This document shows, in pieces, positions 49,042 to 57,711 of a stretch of DNA of 64,000 nucleotides; position 1 is the stretch's first letter; the number at the start of each line of letters is the position of its first letter. The notes below the pieces were generated by a model. The model had not been told where the DNA came from. It searched no databases and saw only the letters and a list, made by a program, of their open reading frames with translations. This stretch comes from Martinezella rhizogenes. Its GTDB lineage: Bacteria > Pseudomonadota > Alphaproteobacteria > Rhizobiales > Rhizobiaceae. The position numbers were made by a program, and so were the translations under genes. The stretch is from positions 248,001 through 312,000 of the forward strand of contig NZ_JUHG01000017.1 of the NCBI RefSeq assembly GCF_000799715.1. Reading direction: 5' to 3'.

Positions 49042-50835
49042 ATGAGAAATGCAGTTCTCCGCTTCAAATTCTCCTGTGCGTGCATTTTGTTCTGCGCAAT
49101 CGTCCCGTCCAATGGTTTCTCCGAAGATCTACAGCGCTCCCCCGGGCCATTGAGTACGGCTGAGATTGCGCGTGTTGTTCCATCGCCCACGGGAACGGTG
49201 AACGCGCTGGATTATGGTCTCGTGAATAATCCCTCCTGCTCGATTGATGCAACGGCCTCATTGAATACAGCCATCGCAGCGGCCGCTGGCAGAAAGCTTG
49301 TCCTACCTTCGGGAACCTTTTGCCTGAATACGGCAGCCAGCACCTTAAAAATTACTTCCACCATGGAAATCCAAGGACAAGGCGCAGCAACTATTATCCA
49401 GTGGAATGCGCCAAGTGGTTCTCCGGCCGCACCCGTTATCGATGTGCTCGCTTCAGCGCCCGACACCGTTATTGACAACCTGAGCATAGACGCACTGCCG
49501 GCAAGAGCGTCCTATACGACACCAACATACTTCGACAGTAACCCTTGGGGCGGCGTTGCATTGGTGATCGAAGCCGATCGATTTCACGGATCGAATCTGC
49601 GGATTAGCGAAGGCTATAATAATTGCATTGGCATAGGAGCCATGAAGGGTGACCAGAGCATCGCCGGAAGGCCTGCTTTCGTAACTCTGGACAAAATTTA
49701 CACGACCAAGTGCGGCTCTGGCAACGCAACGAGCGGTCCTATCCTTGGGCATAATGGAGCGGGAATCGACAATGGAAGTGGCGGTGGTGCAATTATCTCA
49801 AACGCGATCGATGTGCAGTCCTATCTCGGCTTCATCGATGACATCGGCGCGCAAGCGTACGGCTCCTGGAGCAATATTTCCTCATTCAATGCAAAGAGCG
49901 ATCCCCATGGCGGCCCTCACCAATCAGGAATTGGATTTTCAGCTTTTGCCCCGAATTCAACCTATACCAACATCGCTATCTACAACCCTGAAAACTATGG
50001 GATATGGAACGATTTCTATGCCGATAATTCTGTGTGGTCGAACGTCCTGATCAAGAATCCCAAGAAATACTGCGTAAACTTCAAGGGTCCTGCGACATTC
50101 AATAATTTGCAATGCACAGATCCCAGTGCCGCCGGATTGGCGGCATACCCGGCACTGCTCATTGATACCTCGGGAGCGCCCTGGGTCCGAAGTCTGATCG
50201 TAAACAACTTCAGCCTCTCCGGAAAAAATCAAAGCGTTGCCATTCAGGCAACAAGCGAAAACACCAGAAACAACATGACCGGCCTGATAACCGCAGGTCC
50301 GTTAAGCGGCGTTACCGCCGCATACCGTATCGACAGTTCGATTACTGGTCTGCAAATTATCAGCAAAGGAAAAAACGGCGTTGGATACGGAAATCCTTTC
50401 GCCGCTTACCCATGGGATTTCGCCGGAACGCTGAGAGCGCAAGCATCCATCGCAAATGCTTCATGGAAAAGCTGTGCATATGGAGACAACACCTGTCCCA
50501 ACGGCGGGAATGTCTATATCGCCGATTTCGCCTCCCCGGAAAAGCGCCTCGGCATGGGATATGATCCGGTCAATGATCTCTTTGTGTTTCAGAGCATAGA
50601 AGCAGGCGCTTTAACAAAGCCGCTGGCACTTAATCCGTCCGGCGGCGGCGTCCAAATAGGGCAGCAATCATTGTCCACGAATGCCTCTACTGGGTTCCCC
50701 TATATACCGGCGACATCAGGCGCTCCGACAGGCGTACCTACCGCAGTGAAAGGTATGGTGCCCATGCAATACGATACGACCAATCATAAACTCTGGATAT
50801 ATGATGGCGGTTGGAAGAGCGTCACCGTCAATTGA
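49042..50835 (+). CDS. Secreted right-handed beta-helix (pectate-lyase-like) protein
   Basis: 597-residue exported protein. MRNAVLRFKFSCACILFCAIVPSNGFS is a signal peptide. Residues ~50-95 carry the Pectate_lyase_3-like opening (VNALDYGLVNNPSCSIDATASLNTAIAAAAGRKLVLPSGTFCL split by a Cys pair), and the middle is a long Asn/Gly/Ser-rich beta-helix. The last ~60 residues (GMVPMQYDTTNHKLWIYDGGWKSVTV) look like a tail-spike or adhesin-type cap. ATG 49042 is preferred since a G-run lies at proper spacing; an ATG at 49033 abuts it. Its base composition is visibly more AT-rich than neighbours. The catalytic role is unproven. Confidence 0.8.
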   Translation: MRNAVLRFKFSCACILFCAIVPSNGFSEDLQRSPGPLSTAEIARVVPSPTGTVNALDYGLVNNPSCSIDATASLNTAIAAAAGRKLVLPSGTFCLNTAASTLKITSTMEIQGQGAATIIQWNAPSGSPAAPVIDVLASAPDTVIDNLSIDALPARASYTTPTYFDSNPWGGVALVIEADRFHGSNLRISEGYNNCIGIGAMKGDQSIAGRPAFVTLDKIYTTKCGSGNATSGPILGHNGAGIDNGSGGGAIISNAIDVQSYLGFIDDIGAQAYGSWSNISSFNAKSDPHGGPHQSGIGFSAFAPNSTYTNIAIYNPENYGIWNDFYADNSVWSNVLIKNPKKYCVNFKGPATFNNLQCTDPSAAGLAAYPALLIDTSGAPWVRSLIVNNFSLSGKNQSVAIQATSENTRNNMTGLITAGPLSGVTAAYRIDSSITGLQIISKGKNGVGYGNPFAAYPWDFAGTLRAQASIANASWKSCAYGDNTCPNGGNVYIADFASPEKRLGMGYDPVNDLFVFQSIEAGALTKPLALNPSGGGVQIGQQSLSTNASTGFPYIPATSGAPTGVPTAVKGMVPMQYDTTNHKLWIYDGGWKSVTVN

Positions 50836-50962
50836 GTTGGATATTTGAAAGCGGGTGCATGCTGAACCGGTCTGGAATTGATCTTCTACCCTGTTCCTGG
50901 TTCGCGCCGTGCAGATAGATGCCAAGGTTCAGCCCGGTACACGCCTCCGTGGGTTACGGGCC

Positions 50963-51430
50963 TTATGGGGCCCATCGGCTGCGGTTTGGTATTGCTGTTA
51001 GCGGCGGCGATCGCCTGTCGGAGGAAGTGGCCTTCGCTTTTCTGAGAGATATGGCTGGAGCCTGGGAATTGTTCGCGCCGATCTTGATCCGCTTGCTCGG
51101 GGGGCGGCGGGAGAGGGGCGCGCTTGTGCTCGGTTGATTTGGCCGGCTCGTTCCCAGATAGCGGGCGATGGCATCGAAACCCGGTTGAACGGCACGTTTC
51201 ACTTCGGCCGTGAGCTCGCTTTCCATATCGCAGGCAAGGGCGATTGCCTGCCAATCGATCTTGCCTGCTCTCGTCGGTGGATGCGATCGAAACTGAACAA
51301 GACCGATCATGTAGGCCTGGACGTTTTCGAACGTCCGCTGCCGCAGCAGCGGCGCGAGCCGCAACGCGCAGAAATCCGAGATCTTGCGTTGGAAGATCTC
51401 GGTTGAGGTGGATTGATTGTGGGGGGCCAT
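50963..51430 (-). CDS. Hypothetical protein, possible truncated gene
   Basis: 155-residue frame whose first ~95 residues look protein-like (EIFQRKISDFCALRLAPLLRQRTFENVQAYMIGLVQFRSHPPTRAGKIDWQAIALACDMESELTAEVKRAVQPGFDAIARYLG). The remainder is low-quality Pro/Ser/Arg-rich sequence, as after a frameshift. It could be the N-terminal part of a decayed accessory gene. No family was recognised. It sits in a 900-base stretch (50836-51737) between the beta-helix gene and the phosphodiester importer, which otherwise holds nothing recognisable. Confidence 0.45.
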   Translation of the reverse strand: MAPHNQSTSTEIFQRKISDFCALRLAPLLRQRTFENVQAYMIGLVQFRSHPPTRAGKIDWQAIALACDMESELTAEVKRAVQPGFDAIARYLGTSRPNQPSTSAPLSRRPPSKRIKIGANNSQAPAISLRKAKATSSDRRSPPLTAIPNRSRWAP

Positions 51431-51737
51431 TCATGAATTCCTTGCAGGCAATGCGGCGCGAACGCCGGGGTGTGGCCTGCTAAGGCAAGCGGGTTAACGA
51501 AACGCAAATATTCGGTTTCCGATAAAAGAAAGAGCGACTTAGTCGTTTGTTGCCAAATAGGAAAGGCCTTTGTGTGCCGGTTTGTGACGCAGCGCGACCT
51601 TGGCGGAGGTCGACACTGTCTTCGACACCGCGAAAGCCATCATTCCCGGCCCTTTCTGTCACAGCGGTGTCATGACCCAAGGTTAGCAGGAGCCCTTCCA
51701 GCGCGATCGCGCGACAGAGATATGATGGAGAAGGCTC

Positions 51738-52883
51738 ATGAACAGGCGCGAATTTCTGATCACATTTTCCGCTGCCGCAGGCGCCCTGACGATGCCGCGT
51801 CTTGCCTTTGCTACCGAAGAGGTGATCAACCTCTATAGCGGCTCGGATCAGAACATTATCGACTTCTGGAGCAACATCGTTCTCCCGGCCTTTGAAAAAG
51901 CCCATCCCGGCATTGGTGTCAAAGTCACCGACGCCGGCGACAACAACGGTCTTCGGGCCATCGGCGATCGGGCTCTGGCAGCCCTCCAGACCCAGACAGA
52001 TCCGCAAGCCGATATATTCGAGGCTTTCAATCCGCGCCTGCCGACCGGCGGCGCAGATGCCGGGCTCTGGGTGAAGCTGTCGGCGGCGAATATTCCTGGA
52101 TTCGACACGATCAATCCACTCGCCAGGGACAGTGAATTCTCGCTCCCTTATCGGGGATCGCAGGTCCTGCTTGCCTATGACAAGACAAAACTCGATCCGG
52201 CGCAGGCGCCGAAGACCTGGGAAGCGCTCGTTGCCTGGATCAAGGCCAATCCGGGACAGTTCATCTACAACCGTCCCGACAAGGGCGGTTCGGGCGGCAA
52301 TTTCGTCCGCCGCGCGATCCATGAGGTCAATGGCCGCGACCTGAAGAAGTTCACCATCGATAATTATTCGGCTGAGGCCGGCGAAGCGATGCTGAACCCA
52401 GCATGGAAACTTCTGTCCGATATCGCCCCGTCTCTCTACGACCATGGTGCCTATACGGCCGGCAACACCCAGTCGATTCAGCTGCTCGCCCAGGGCGTCG
52501 TCACGATGACGCCGGTCTGGTCGGATCAGGTTCTGCAGGCGATTTCGCAAGGTGTCCTGCCGGAAACGACAGGTCTCGTGCAGCTCACCGATCTGGCGCT
52601 TTGCGGCGACTTTTCCCGTATGACGGTGTTCTCGAACGGTGCCCACAAGGACGCGGCGCTGAAGCTTGCCGCCTTCATGCTGACGAAGGAAATACAGGAA
52701 GCCATCATTACCGAGATCGGCGGCTTCCCCGGTGTTTCCTGGGATCATCTTTCGGATGAGCTGCGCCGGAAATATGCCGACGTCATTCCCGCGACCATCC
52801 CTACTTTCCCGAGCGGGGACTGGGAAAAGGCCGTGAATGACGGCTGGTATCGTAACGTCGCTCCGAATATCAGCCGCACCTGA
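51738..52883 (+). CDS. Family 1 (Fbp/Afu/Pot-type) ABC substrate-binding protein
   Basis: 381-residue periplasmic binding protein. The N-terminus MNRREFLITFSAAAGALTMPRLAFA is a twin-arginine signal (NRREFLI). The body follows the extracellular solute-binding family 1 pattern seen in AfuA/FbpA/PotD relatives: INLYSGSDQNIIDFWSNIVLPAFEKAHPGIGVKVTDAG, with a C-terminal EIGGFPGVSWDHL. GGAGAAGG lies upstream. It heads an operon of two permeases, an ATPase and a glycerophosphodiesterase, so the ligand is probably a phosphate ester such as a glycerophosphodiester. The stop overlaps the first permease start by one base (TGATG). Confidence 0.87.
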   Translation: MNRREFLITFSAAAGALTMPRLAFATEEVINLYSGSDQNIIDFWSNIVLPAFEKAHPGIGVKVTDAGDNNGLRAIGDRALAALQTQTDPQADIFEAFNPRLPTGGADAGLWVKLSAANIPGFDTINPLARDSEFSLPYRGSQVLLAYDKTKLDPAQAPKTWEALVAWIKANPGQFIYNRPDKGGSGGNFVRRAIHEVNGRDLKKFTIDNYSAEAGEAMLNPAWKLLSDIAPSLYDHGAYTAGNTQSIQLLAQGVVTMTPVWSDQVLQAISQGVLPETTGLVQLTDLALCGDFSRMTVFSNGAHKDAALKLAAFMLTKEIQEAIITEIGGFPGVSWDHLSDELRRKYADVIPATIPTFPSGDWEKAVNDGWYRNVAPNISRT

Positions 52884-53776
52884 TGTCCGATCTTGCGGCA
52901 AAGACAGCTCCGGCGCGAGCACGCGCGCCGGACATAAATGGCAAGCTTGTGGGACTGGCGCTGGTCGCCGTGCCGGTGCTGCTGGTGGTCTGGCTGATCA
53001 TCTATCCGATCATCTCGGCGGTGCTGACGACGATTTTTGTCCGGGGCACCGATGGCGAGATCGCCTTTTCCGTCGCCTCCTATCGCTTCTTCTTCACTGA
53101 CGCCTACAGTCTCGCCAATCTATCTCTGACACTATGGACAACGGCCGTTTGTGGTGTGCTGCTGATTGCGATCGGGTTGCCGATTGCGCTCTACCTGCGC
53201 TTTTCACGCGGACGGCTGGCCGCTTACGTGCAGGCTTTGGCGATCTTTCCGATGTTCGTGCCCTCGATCATCCTCTCCTATGCCTTGATCCGCACCATCG
53301 GCCCCAATGGCGCTGTCGATCTCATCCTCAATTCCATCGGCCTGCCGAAGCTTCCGACACCCTATCTTACCCCCTGGGGCCCGGTGATCGGTCTCGTATG
53401 GGACAACCTGCCGCTGACCGTCTTGATGTTGACTGCTGGTCTCGGCTCCATTTCCAACAGTTCCGTGGAAGCGGCACGCGACGTCGGCGCGTCACCCTTG
53501 CGCGTCTTCGTCTCGATTATCCTGCCCCGCATGGGCAATTCGCTCCTAGTGACGGGCTCCTTCGCCGTGCTTGGCATTTTCTCGGCTTTTACGCTGCCTT
53601 ACATGCTGGGGCGGGCCTCGCCGGAAATGATGGGGCCTTTCATGCAGCGGACCTTCGGCGACAATGATGATCCGTTGAATGCGCTCACCCAGGCTGTCGT
53701 AACCTTCGGTTTTTGTCTGGTATTCGGCATCTTCTATGTGCGCTCGATTGCCAAAAACCGGGGAGGGGTTCGATGA
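52883..53776 (+). CDS. ABC permease 1 of the phosphodiester-type importer
   Basis: 297-residue permease of the PotB/UgpA-like class. The first helix is LVGLALVAVPVLLVVWLIIYPIISAVLTTIF, and the EAA-type coupling loop is EAARDVGASPLRVFVSIILPRMGNSLLVTG. About six helices are visible. It starts at the A of the preceding TGA (TGATG) and ends in an ATGA overlap with the second permease, so translation is coupled on both sides. Confidence 0.92.
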   Translation: MSDLAAKTAPARARAPDINGKLVGLALVAVPVLLVVWLIIYPIISAVLTTIFVRGTDGEIAFSVASYRFFFTDAYSLANLSLTLWTTAVCGVLLIAIGLPIALYLRFSRGRLAAYVQALAIFPMFVPSIILSYALIRTIGPNGAVDLILNSIGLPKLPTPYLTPWGPVIGLVWDNLPLTVLMLTAGLGSISNSSVEAARDVGASPLRVFVSIILPRMGNSLLVTGSFAVLGIFSAFTLPYMLGRASPEMMGPFMQRTFGDNDDPLNALTQAVVTFGFCLVFGIFYVRSIAKNRGGVR

Positions 53777-54615
53777 GTGCTGCCCAGTCGCAGGCAATCC
53801 GCCAGCCGAAAATCTTCCGCATGGACTGGCCCGGCATCGTCTTTGCGGTGGTCCTGACGGTGATTATCGTCCTGCCGCTCCTCGTTGTCGGTGTCTGGGC
53901 ATTCAGCGAAGTCTGGCGTTATCCCTCTCTTGTCCCGCAACAATTCGGGCTTCGTTTCTGGCACCAGACGCTGTCGCGTGCCGATGTGTGGGATGCCGTT
54001 TTTCTCAGCCTGCGGCTGGCGACCACCGTCACGCTTCTTTCAGCAGTCATCTGCCTGCCTGCCGCCTATGCCTTTGCCCGCCTGCGGTTTCCGGGCCGCG
54101 ACGTCCTTTTCCTGTCTTTCCTCGCCTCGCATGCCTTTCCGAAGTTCGGTCTTCTGGTCGCCATTGCCGGCATATTTCTGAAGCTCGGGCTGATTAGCAC
54201 CTTCTGGGGCGTCGTGCTGATCCAGCTCGTCGGCACATTGATGCTGATGATCTGGATTCCGGTTGCCGCCTTCCAGAACGTCGACAAGCATATGGAGGAA
54301 GCGGCGCGCGATGCCGGGGCAGGGGCCGTGCGCGTCTTCTGGTCGATCACCCTGCCGCAGGCGGCGCCCACGATCGCCGCCGCGTTGCTGCTGACCTTTG
54401 TCAGCACTTTCTACGAAACAGAAGGCGCATGGCTGATCGGCGCGCCGGAGATCAAGACCATGCCGGTCTTGATGATCAACTTCATCAACAGCCAGATCGT
54501 CGTGCAATACGGGGCCGTTCTGTCGGTAATGCTGTGGGTCCCATCCTTCATTGCCCTGATGTTTGCCCGCCGCGTGGTCGGAACGGGTGCCTTCGCGCGC
54601 GGGTTCGGCGCATGA
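53773..54615 (+). CDS. ABC permease 2 of the phosphodiester-type importer
   Basis: 280-residue partner permease of the PotC/UgpE-like class. Helices include IVFAVVLTVIIVLPLLVVGVWAFSEVW. The coupling loop reads EEAARDAGAGAVRVFWSITLPQAAPTIAAALLL. The start at 53773, with GGGGAGG upstream, overlaps the first permease as ATGA; the longer frame upstream is rejected. The ATPase gene follows after 55 bases. Confidence 0.92.
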   Translation: MSAAQSQAIRQPKIFRMDWPGIVFAVVLTVIIVLPLLVVGVWAFSEVWRYPSLVPQQFGLRFWHQTLSRADVWDAVFLSLRLATTVTLLSAVICLPAAYAFARLRFPGRDVLFLSFLASHAFPKFGLLVAIAGIFLKLGLISTFWGVVLIQLVGTLMLMIWIPVAAFQNVDKHMEEAARDAGAGAVRVFWSITLPQAAPTIAAALLLTFVSTFYETEGAWLIGAPEIKTMPVLMINFINSQIVVQYGAVLSVMLWVPSFIALMFARRVVGTGAFARGFGA

Positions 54616-54670
54616 GACGTCGTCCGGTCACAATCAAATGCGGACCTCGGTGGTCCAGAAAAGAGATGAC

Positions 54671-55750
54671 ATGGCGCGTCTGACCATAAAGGACGTCTCG
54701 AAAAGTTTCGGCTCTTCCTTCGCGGTTCACGATTTTTCGCTGGATGTGGAGGATGGGGAACTCGTCTGCCTGCTTGGTCCGTCCGGTTCGGGGAAATCCA
54801 CGCTGCTGCGTATGATCGGCGGATTCGAGCGCCCAAGCGGCGGCGCGATCATGATCGACGCCAAGGACGTGACGGCGCTGCCGCCGGAAAAACGGCCGAC
54901 CGGCATGGTGTTCCAGAGCCACGCTTTGTGGACGCATATGAATGTATTCGACAACATCGCGTTTGGGCTGAAGCTACGCCATTTGCCAAGGGCCGAGATT
55001 CGCGAGAAGGTTGAAAGCGCGCTCGGCATGATCGGCCTTCCCGGCTATGGAAAGCGCCTGACGACGCAGCTCTCCGGCGGGCAGCAGCAGCGCGTGGCAC
55101 TGGCCCGCTCGCTCGTTCTTGAGCCGAAAATCCTCTTGCTCGACGAGCCTTTTGCCAGCCTCGACCAACATTTGCGCGAACGCCTGCGCGAGGAGGTCAA
55201 GGAAATCCAGCAGCGTCTCGGCATCACCACGCTTTTCGTCACGCACGGGCAGGATGAGGCTTTGGCGCTGGCCGACCGTATCGTGGTCATGCGCGACGGA
55301 AAGACCGAGCAGGTCGCCCCGCCGGCCGAGATCTACCGTGTGCCGCAAACCGAGTTCGTGGCCGGCTTCATCGGCTCGATGAATTTCGTGCGTGGCGCGG
55401 TTGCTGGAGGCCGGTTCCAGCATGCGGATTTCCCGCTCGATCTTCCCGTCGAGAATGGGGAGGCTACGCTTGCCTTCCGGCCGGAGGCGCTGTCCCTCGA
55501 CCGTTCCGAACGTGTGGGTGCACCCATCGTTCACCGCAGCATCGATTTCGGCACGCATCAGATTGTCGACGTCGACTCCGCCGATGGATCGCGGCTGAAG
55601 GCGATGACCCCGCCGGAGCAAACCTGGTCCAGGGGGATGCGCGTAGAGGTGAAAGTTGCCGCCCATTTCCTGTTCCGTGATAACAGGCTCGTCTTTCGAA
55701 CGAGCGCGGAGCTGGAACAGAATGACGGAAGGCGGCTTCACAATGTCTGA
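54671..55750 (+). CDS. ABC ATPase with TOBE domain (PotA/UgpC/FbpC type)
   Basis: 359-residue ATPase. It has Walker A GPSGSGKST (about residues 37-45), signature LSGGQQQRVALARSL and Walker B ILLLDEPFASLDQHL. H-loop is LFVTHGQDEALALADRI. Residues ~240-359 form the C-terminal TOBE-type regulatory region (FIGSMNFVRGAVAGG, LAFRPEALSLDRSERV). The ATG at 54671 begins MARLTIKDVSKSFG, and AGAAAAGAG serves as ribosome site. It overlaps the next gene by 8 nt. Confidence 0.93.
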   Translation: MARLTIKDVSKSFGSSFAVHDFSLDVEDGELVCLLGPSGSGKSTLLRMIGGFERPSGGAIMIDAKDVTALPPEKRPTGMVFQSHALWTHMNVFDNIAFGLKLRHLPRAEIREKVESALGMIGLPGYGKRLTTQLSGGQQQRVALARSLVLEPKILLLDEPFASLDQHLRERLREEVKEIQQRLGITTLFVTHGQDEALALADRIVVMRDGKTEQVAPPAEIYRVPQTEFVAGFIGSMNFVRGAVAGGRFQHADFPLDLPVENGEATLAFRPEALSLDRSERVGAPIVHRSIDFGTHQIVDVDSADGSRLKAMTPPEQTWSRGMRVEVKVAAHFLFRDNRLVFRTSAELEQNDGRRLHNV

Positions 55751-56606
55751 TCATCGCGGCCTTCGTATCGATCGGGACGGGCATCGCTGTCTCTTGAAGT
55801 GGCATCGCGGGCGTCGCTTGGCGGGTGATATCGCCTTTACGCAAGACCGGATCGGCGAGGGCATGGCGCTCGGCGCCAGCATGGAGGTCGACCTGCAGCG
55901 CTATGGTGGCGATGGCTTCGTTGTGCTGCATGACGAGGATCTCCATCCGGCCACCACTGGCAAGGGTCCAGTCATCTCCGCCACCCGCGAAGACCTTGGC
56001 CATCTGCGCCTTCGCGATGCGGCTGGACAAGAGACGGCTCATCCGATCCTCTCGATCGAAGACCTGGCGGCGCTCATCCGCGATGGCGGTTATTCGTCGG
56101 ATGCTGTGCTGCAACTGGACATGAAGGTGCCGTCATCCCGCATCCGCGACGATGATATCGCTGCTTTTGCAAAGGCGATTGCTCCCGTTGCGCGGTCCGT
56201 CATCCTGTCCGCCGGGGATGCCGAAGCGGTCGAGCGATTGTCGCGAGCCGTTCCCGATATGCCGATCGGCTACGATCCCTGCCATGAAGGTGCCAGCGAG
56301 CGATTGCGGGAAAGCCGGGACTTCCAGGGCTTCGTTGCAGCCGCCGTTGCCGCCTCGCCGCGCGCACGGATGATCTATCTCGAACACGATCTAGTCCTGT
56401 TTGCCGATGCCGAAGGGTTTGACCTGATCGGGGCATTCCATGCCCATGGCCGGCAGGTCGATGCCTACACGATCCGTGTGGCGACCAAGGAAATCCTGCC
56501 GAAAGTGATGCGGCTTCTCGCGCTGCGCGTGGATCAGATTACCACTGACGATCCGGTCGGGCTGGAAGTGCTGGTGCTGGCGGCGGGAGAACCCGCCTGG
56601 AAATAA
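55743..56606 (+). CDS. Glycerophosphodiester phosphodiesterase-family protein
   Basis: 287-residue GDPD-family TIM barrel, which hydrolyses glycerophosphodiesters to glycerol 3-phosphate and an alcohol. The active-site pieces are visible: HRG in LKWHRGRRLAGD, then SMEVDLQRYGGDGFVVLHDEDLHPATTGKG (the E-x-D and H-D of the family). VLQLDMKVP and the C-terminal AYTIRVATKEILPKVMRLLALRVDQITTDDP complete the barrel. There is no signal peptide, so it acts on imported substrate in the cytoplasm. It overlaps the ATPase gene by 8 nt. A start at 55722 is an alternative. Confidence 0.88.
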   Translation: MSDHRGLRIDRDGHRCLLKWHRGRRLAGDIAFTQDRIGEGMALGASMEVDLQRYGGDGFVVLHDEDLHPATTGKGPVISATREDLGHLRLRDAAGQETAHPILSIEDLAALIRDGGYSSDAVLQLDMKVPSSRIRDDDIAAFAKAIAPVARSVILSAGDAEAVERLSRAVPDMPIGYDPCHEGASERLRESRDFQGFVAAAVAASPRARMIYLEHDLVLFADAEGFDLIGAFHAHGRQVDAYTIRVATKEILPKVMRLLALRVDQITTDDPVGLEVLVLAAGEPAWK

Positions 56607-56629
56607 AATGGGGCTATATCGGCCCCATT
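56607..56629 (-). terminator. Intrinsic terminator between convergent genes
   Basis: AATGGGGC (56607-56614) pairs with GCCCCATT (56622-56629). Read on the minus strand it is followed by TTTTATTT, a proper U-tract, so it terminates the inositol-monophosphatase-family gene. It also lies just after the phosphodiesterase stop. Confidence 0.8.
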
Positions 56630-56639
56630 GTCATGTAGT

Positions 56640-57464
56640 TTATCGGAAGCCGGCGAGCAGCCACGGGTGAATGGCCTTGTTGGCCGCCAGTATGTCGCCG
56701 TTGCGGCGAACCGGTCCGCCTTCGAAGGACGTCGTGATCCCGCCAGCCTCCTCCACGAGCAGCACCGACGCGCCGTAGTCGTGTAGCGAAAGCCCGTCCT
56801 CGAAGAAGCCGTCGAGGCGGCCGCAAGCGACATAGGCGATGGAAAGCGCCGACGATCCCAGGCGGCGTACGCCGGCCGTATTTGCCATCAAACGCCGCAG
56901 CGCTGAGAAATAGACCTCTTCATCCACCGATTTGACTTGTCCCGGAATGGGCAGGCCCGCTCCGATCAGGGTGTTCTGGACGTCGCCATTGTCGATGCAA
57001 CGGATCTGCTCGCCGTTCAGATAGGCGCCGCCGCCGGCCTCGGCGCTGAAAAGCTCGTCCAGCATGGCGTCGTAAACGACGCCGGCAACCACCTTGCCCT
57101 CTTCGACGATCGAAATCGTCAGGCCGAAATGCGGTATCCCCCAGGCATAATTGGTCGTCCCGTCGATTGGATCGATGACGATGACCGGCGCCTCGCTTGC
57201 TGCCTCGCGGTCGCCCACCTGCTCTTCTCCTCGGATGGCATAGTCAGGGAAGGCTTTCGCAAGCCTGGACACGATCGCGTGCTCGACCGCGACATCCATT
57301 TCAGTTTGATAATCGCGCGGAGCCTTTGCGATAAGATCGTCATCCTTGCGGCGTCGGATGCAATCGCGCGCCAAGTGGCCACCTTCGAGCGCCGCTTCGG
57401 CGAGCACATGTATTCTGAAGGAAGCCGAGGGAGACAGATATGCGGTTGAAGAAATATCGGGCAT
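56640..57464 (-). CDS. Inositol monophosphatase-family protein
   Basis: 274-residue member of the inositol monophosphatase superfamily. The metal-site motifs are IRGEEQVG (Glu), IVIDPIDGTTNYAWGIPHFGLTISI (DPIDGTTN) and the C-terminal LSLHDYGASVLLVEEAGG, near the usual WDxAA-type motif. It dephosphorylates inositol phosphate or related sugar phosphates in the cytoplasm. It converges on the ABC-GDPD operon, and the shared theme hints at use of glycerophosphoinositol. It has its own promoter in the region holding the RIME1-like repeat. Confidence 0.9.
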   Translation of the reverse strand: MPDISSTAYLSPSASFRIHVLAEAALEGGHLARDCIRRRKDDDLIAKAPRDYQTEMDVAVEHAIVSRLAKAFPDYAIRGEEQVGDREAASEAPVIVIDPIDGTTNYAWGIPHFGLTISIVEEGKVVAGVVYDAMLDELFSAEAGGGAYLNGEQIRCIDNGDVQNTLIGAGLPIPGQVKSVDEEVYFSALRRLMANTAGVRRLGSSALSIAYVACGRLDGFFEDGLSLHDYGASVLLVEEAGGITTSFEGGPVRRNGDILAANKAIHPWLLAGFR

Positions 57465-57540
57465 GTGAACTCATGAAACTGAAGATCGGCAAACGCGGGA
57501 CAATATGCCGGTACTTATGATGTTCATATGACACCGCCGC

Positions 57541-57650
57541 GCTACGACAGCGCCGCGCGTCAAATATGACGCGCAAAGGGCGCTGTAGCACTTTAAGACT
57601 GCTGCATAATTTTGTCCTTAAATCGACTCCGATTTAAGGAATTATGCAGC
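57541..57650. repeat. RIME1-like double palindrome
   Basis: A ~110-base element of two successive palindromes. Palindrome 1 has GCGCGTCA/TGACGCGC (57555-57562, 57567-57574) inside GCTAC..AGCGC/GCGCTGTAGC (57541-57553, 57580-57589). Palindrome 2 pairs GCTGCATAATT..CCTTAAATCG (57601-57625) with CGATTTAAGG..AATTATGCAGC (57630-57650), 21 pairs with a 4-base bulge. Size and two-palindrome layout match the rhizobial intergenic mosaic element RIME1 as I recall it. It lies downstream of the XRE gene and upstream of the inositol-phosphatase gene. Confidence 0.75.
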
Positions 57651-57711
57651 AGAATCAAATTGCCAAACTGGTGGCGAAGGGAAGAGGCCGATGCGTGACG
57701 GTTGCCTGCAG

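Noticed and set aside
48849..49163. A 104-codon plus-strand frame before the beta-helix gene
   Set aside because: There is no ribosome site, it overlaps the signal peptide of the beta-helix gene in another frame, and it encodes no recognisable domain.
51480..52922. A 480-codon minus-strand frame across the family 1 binding-protein gene
   Set aside because: It is antisense to a protein with a twin-arginine signal and family pattern, with no supporting start site.
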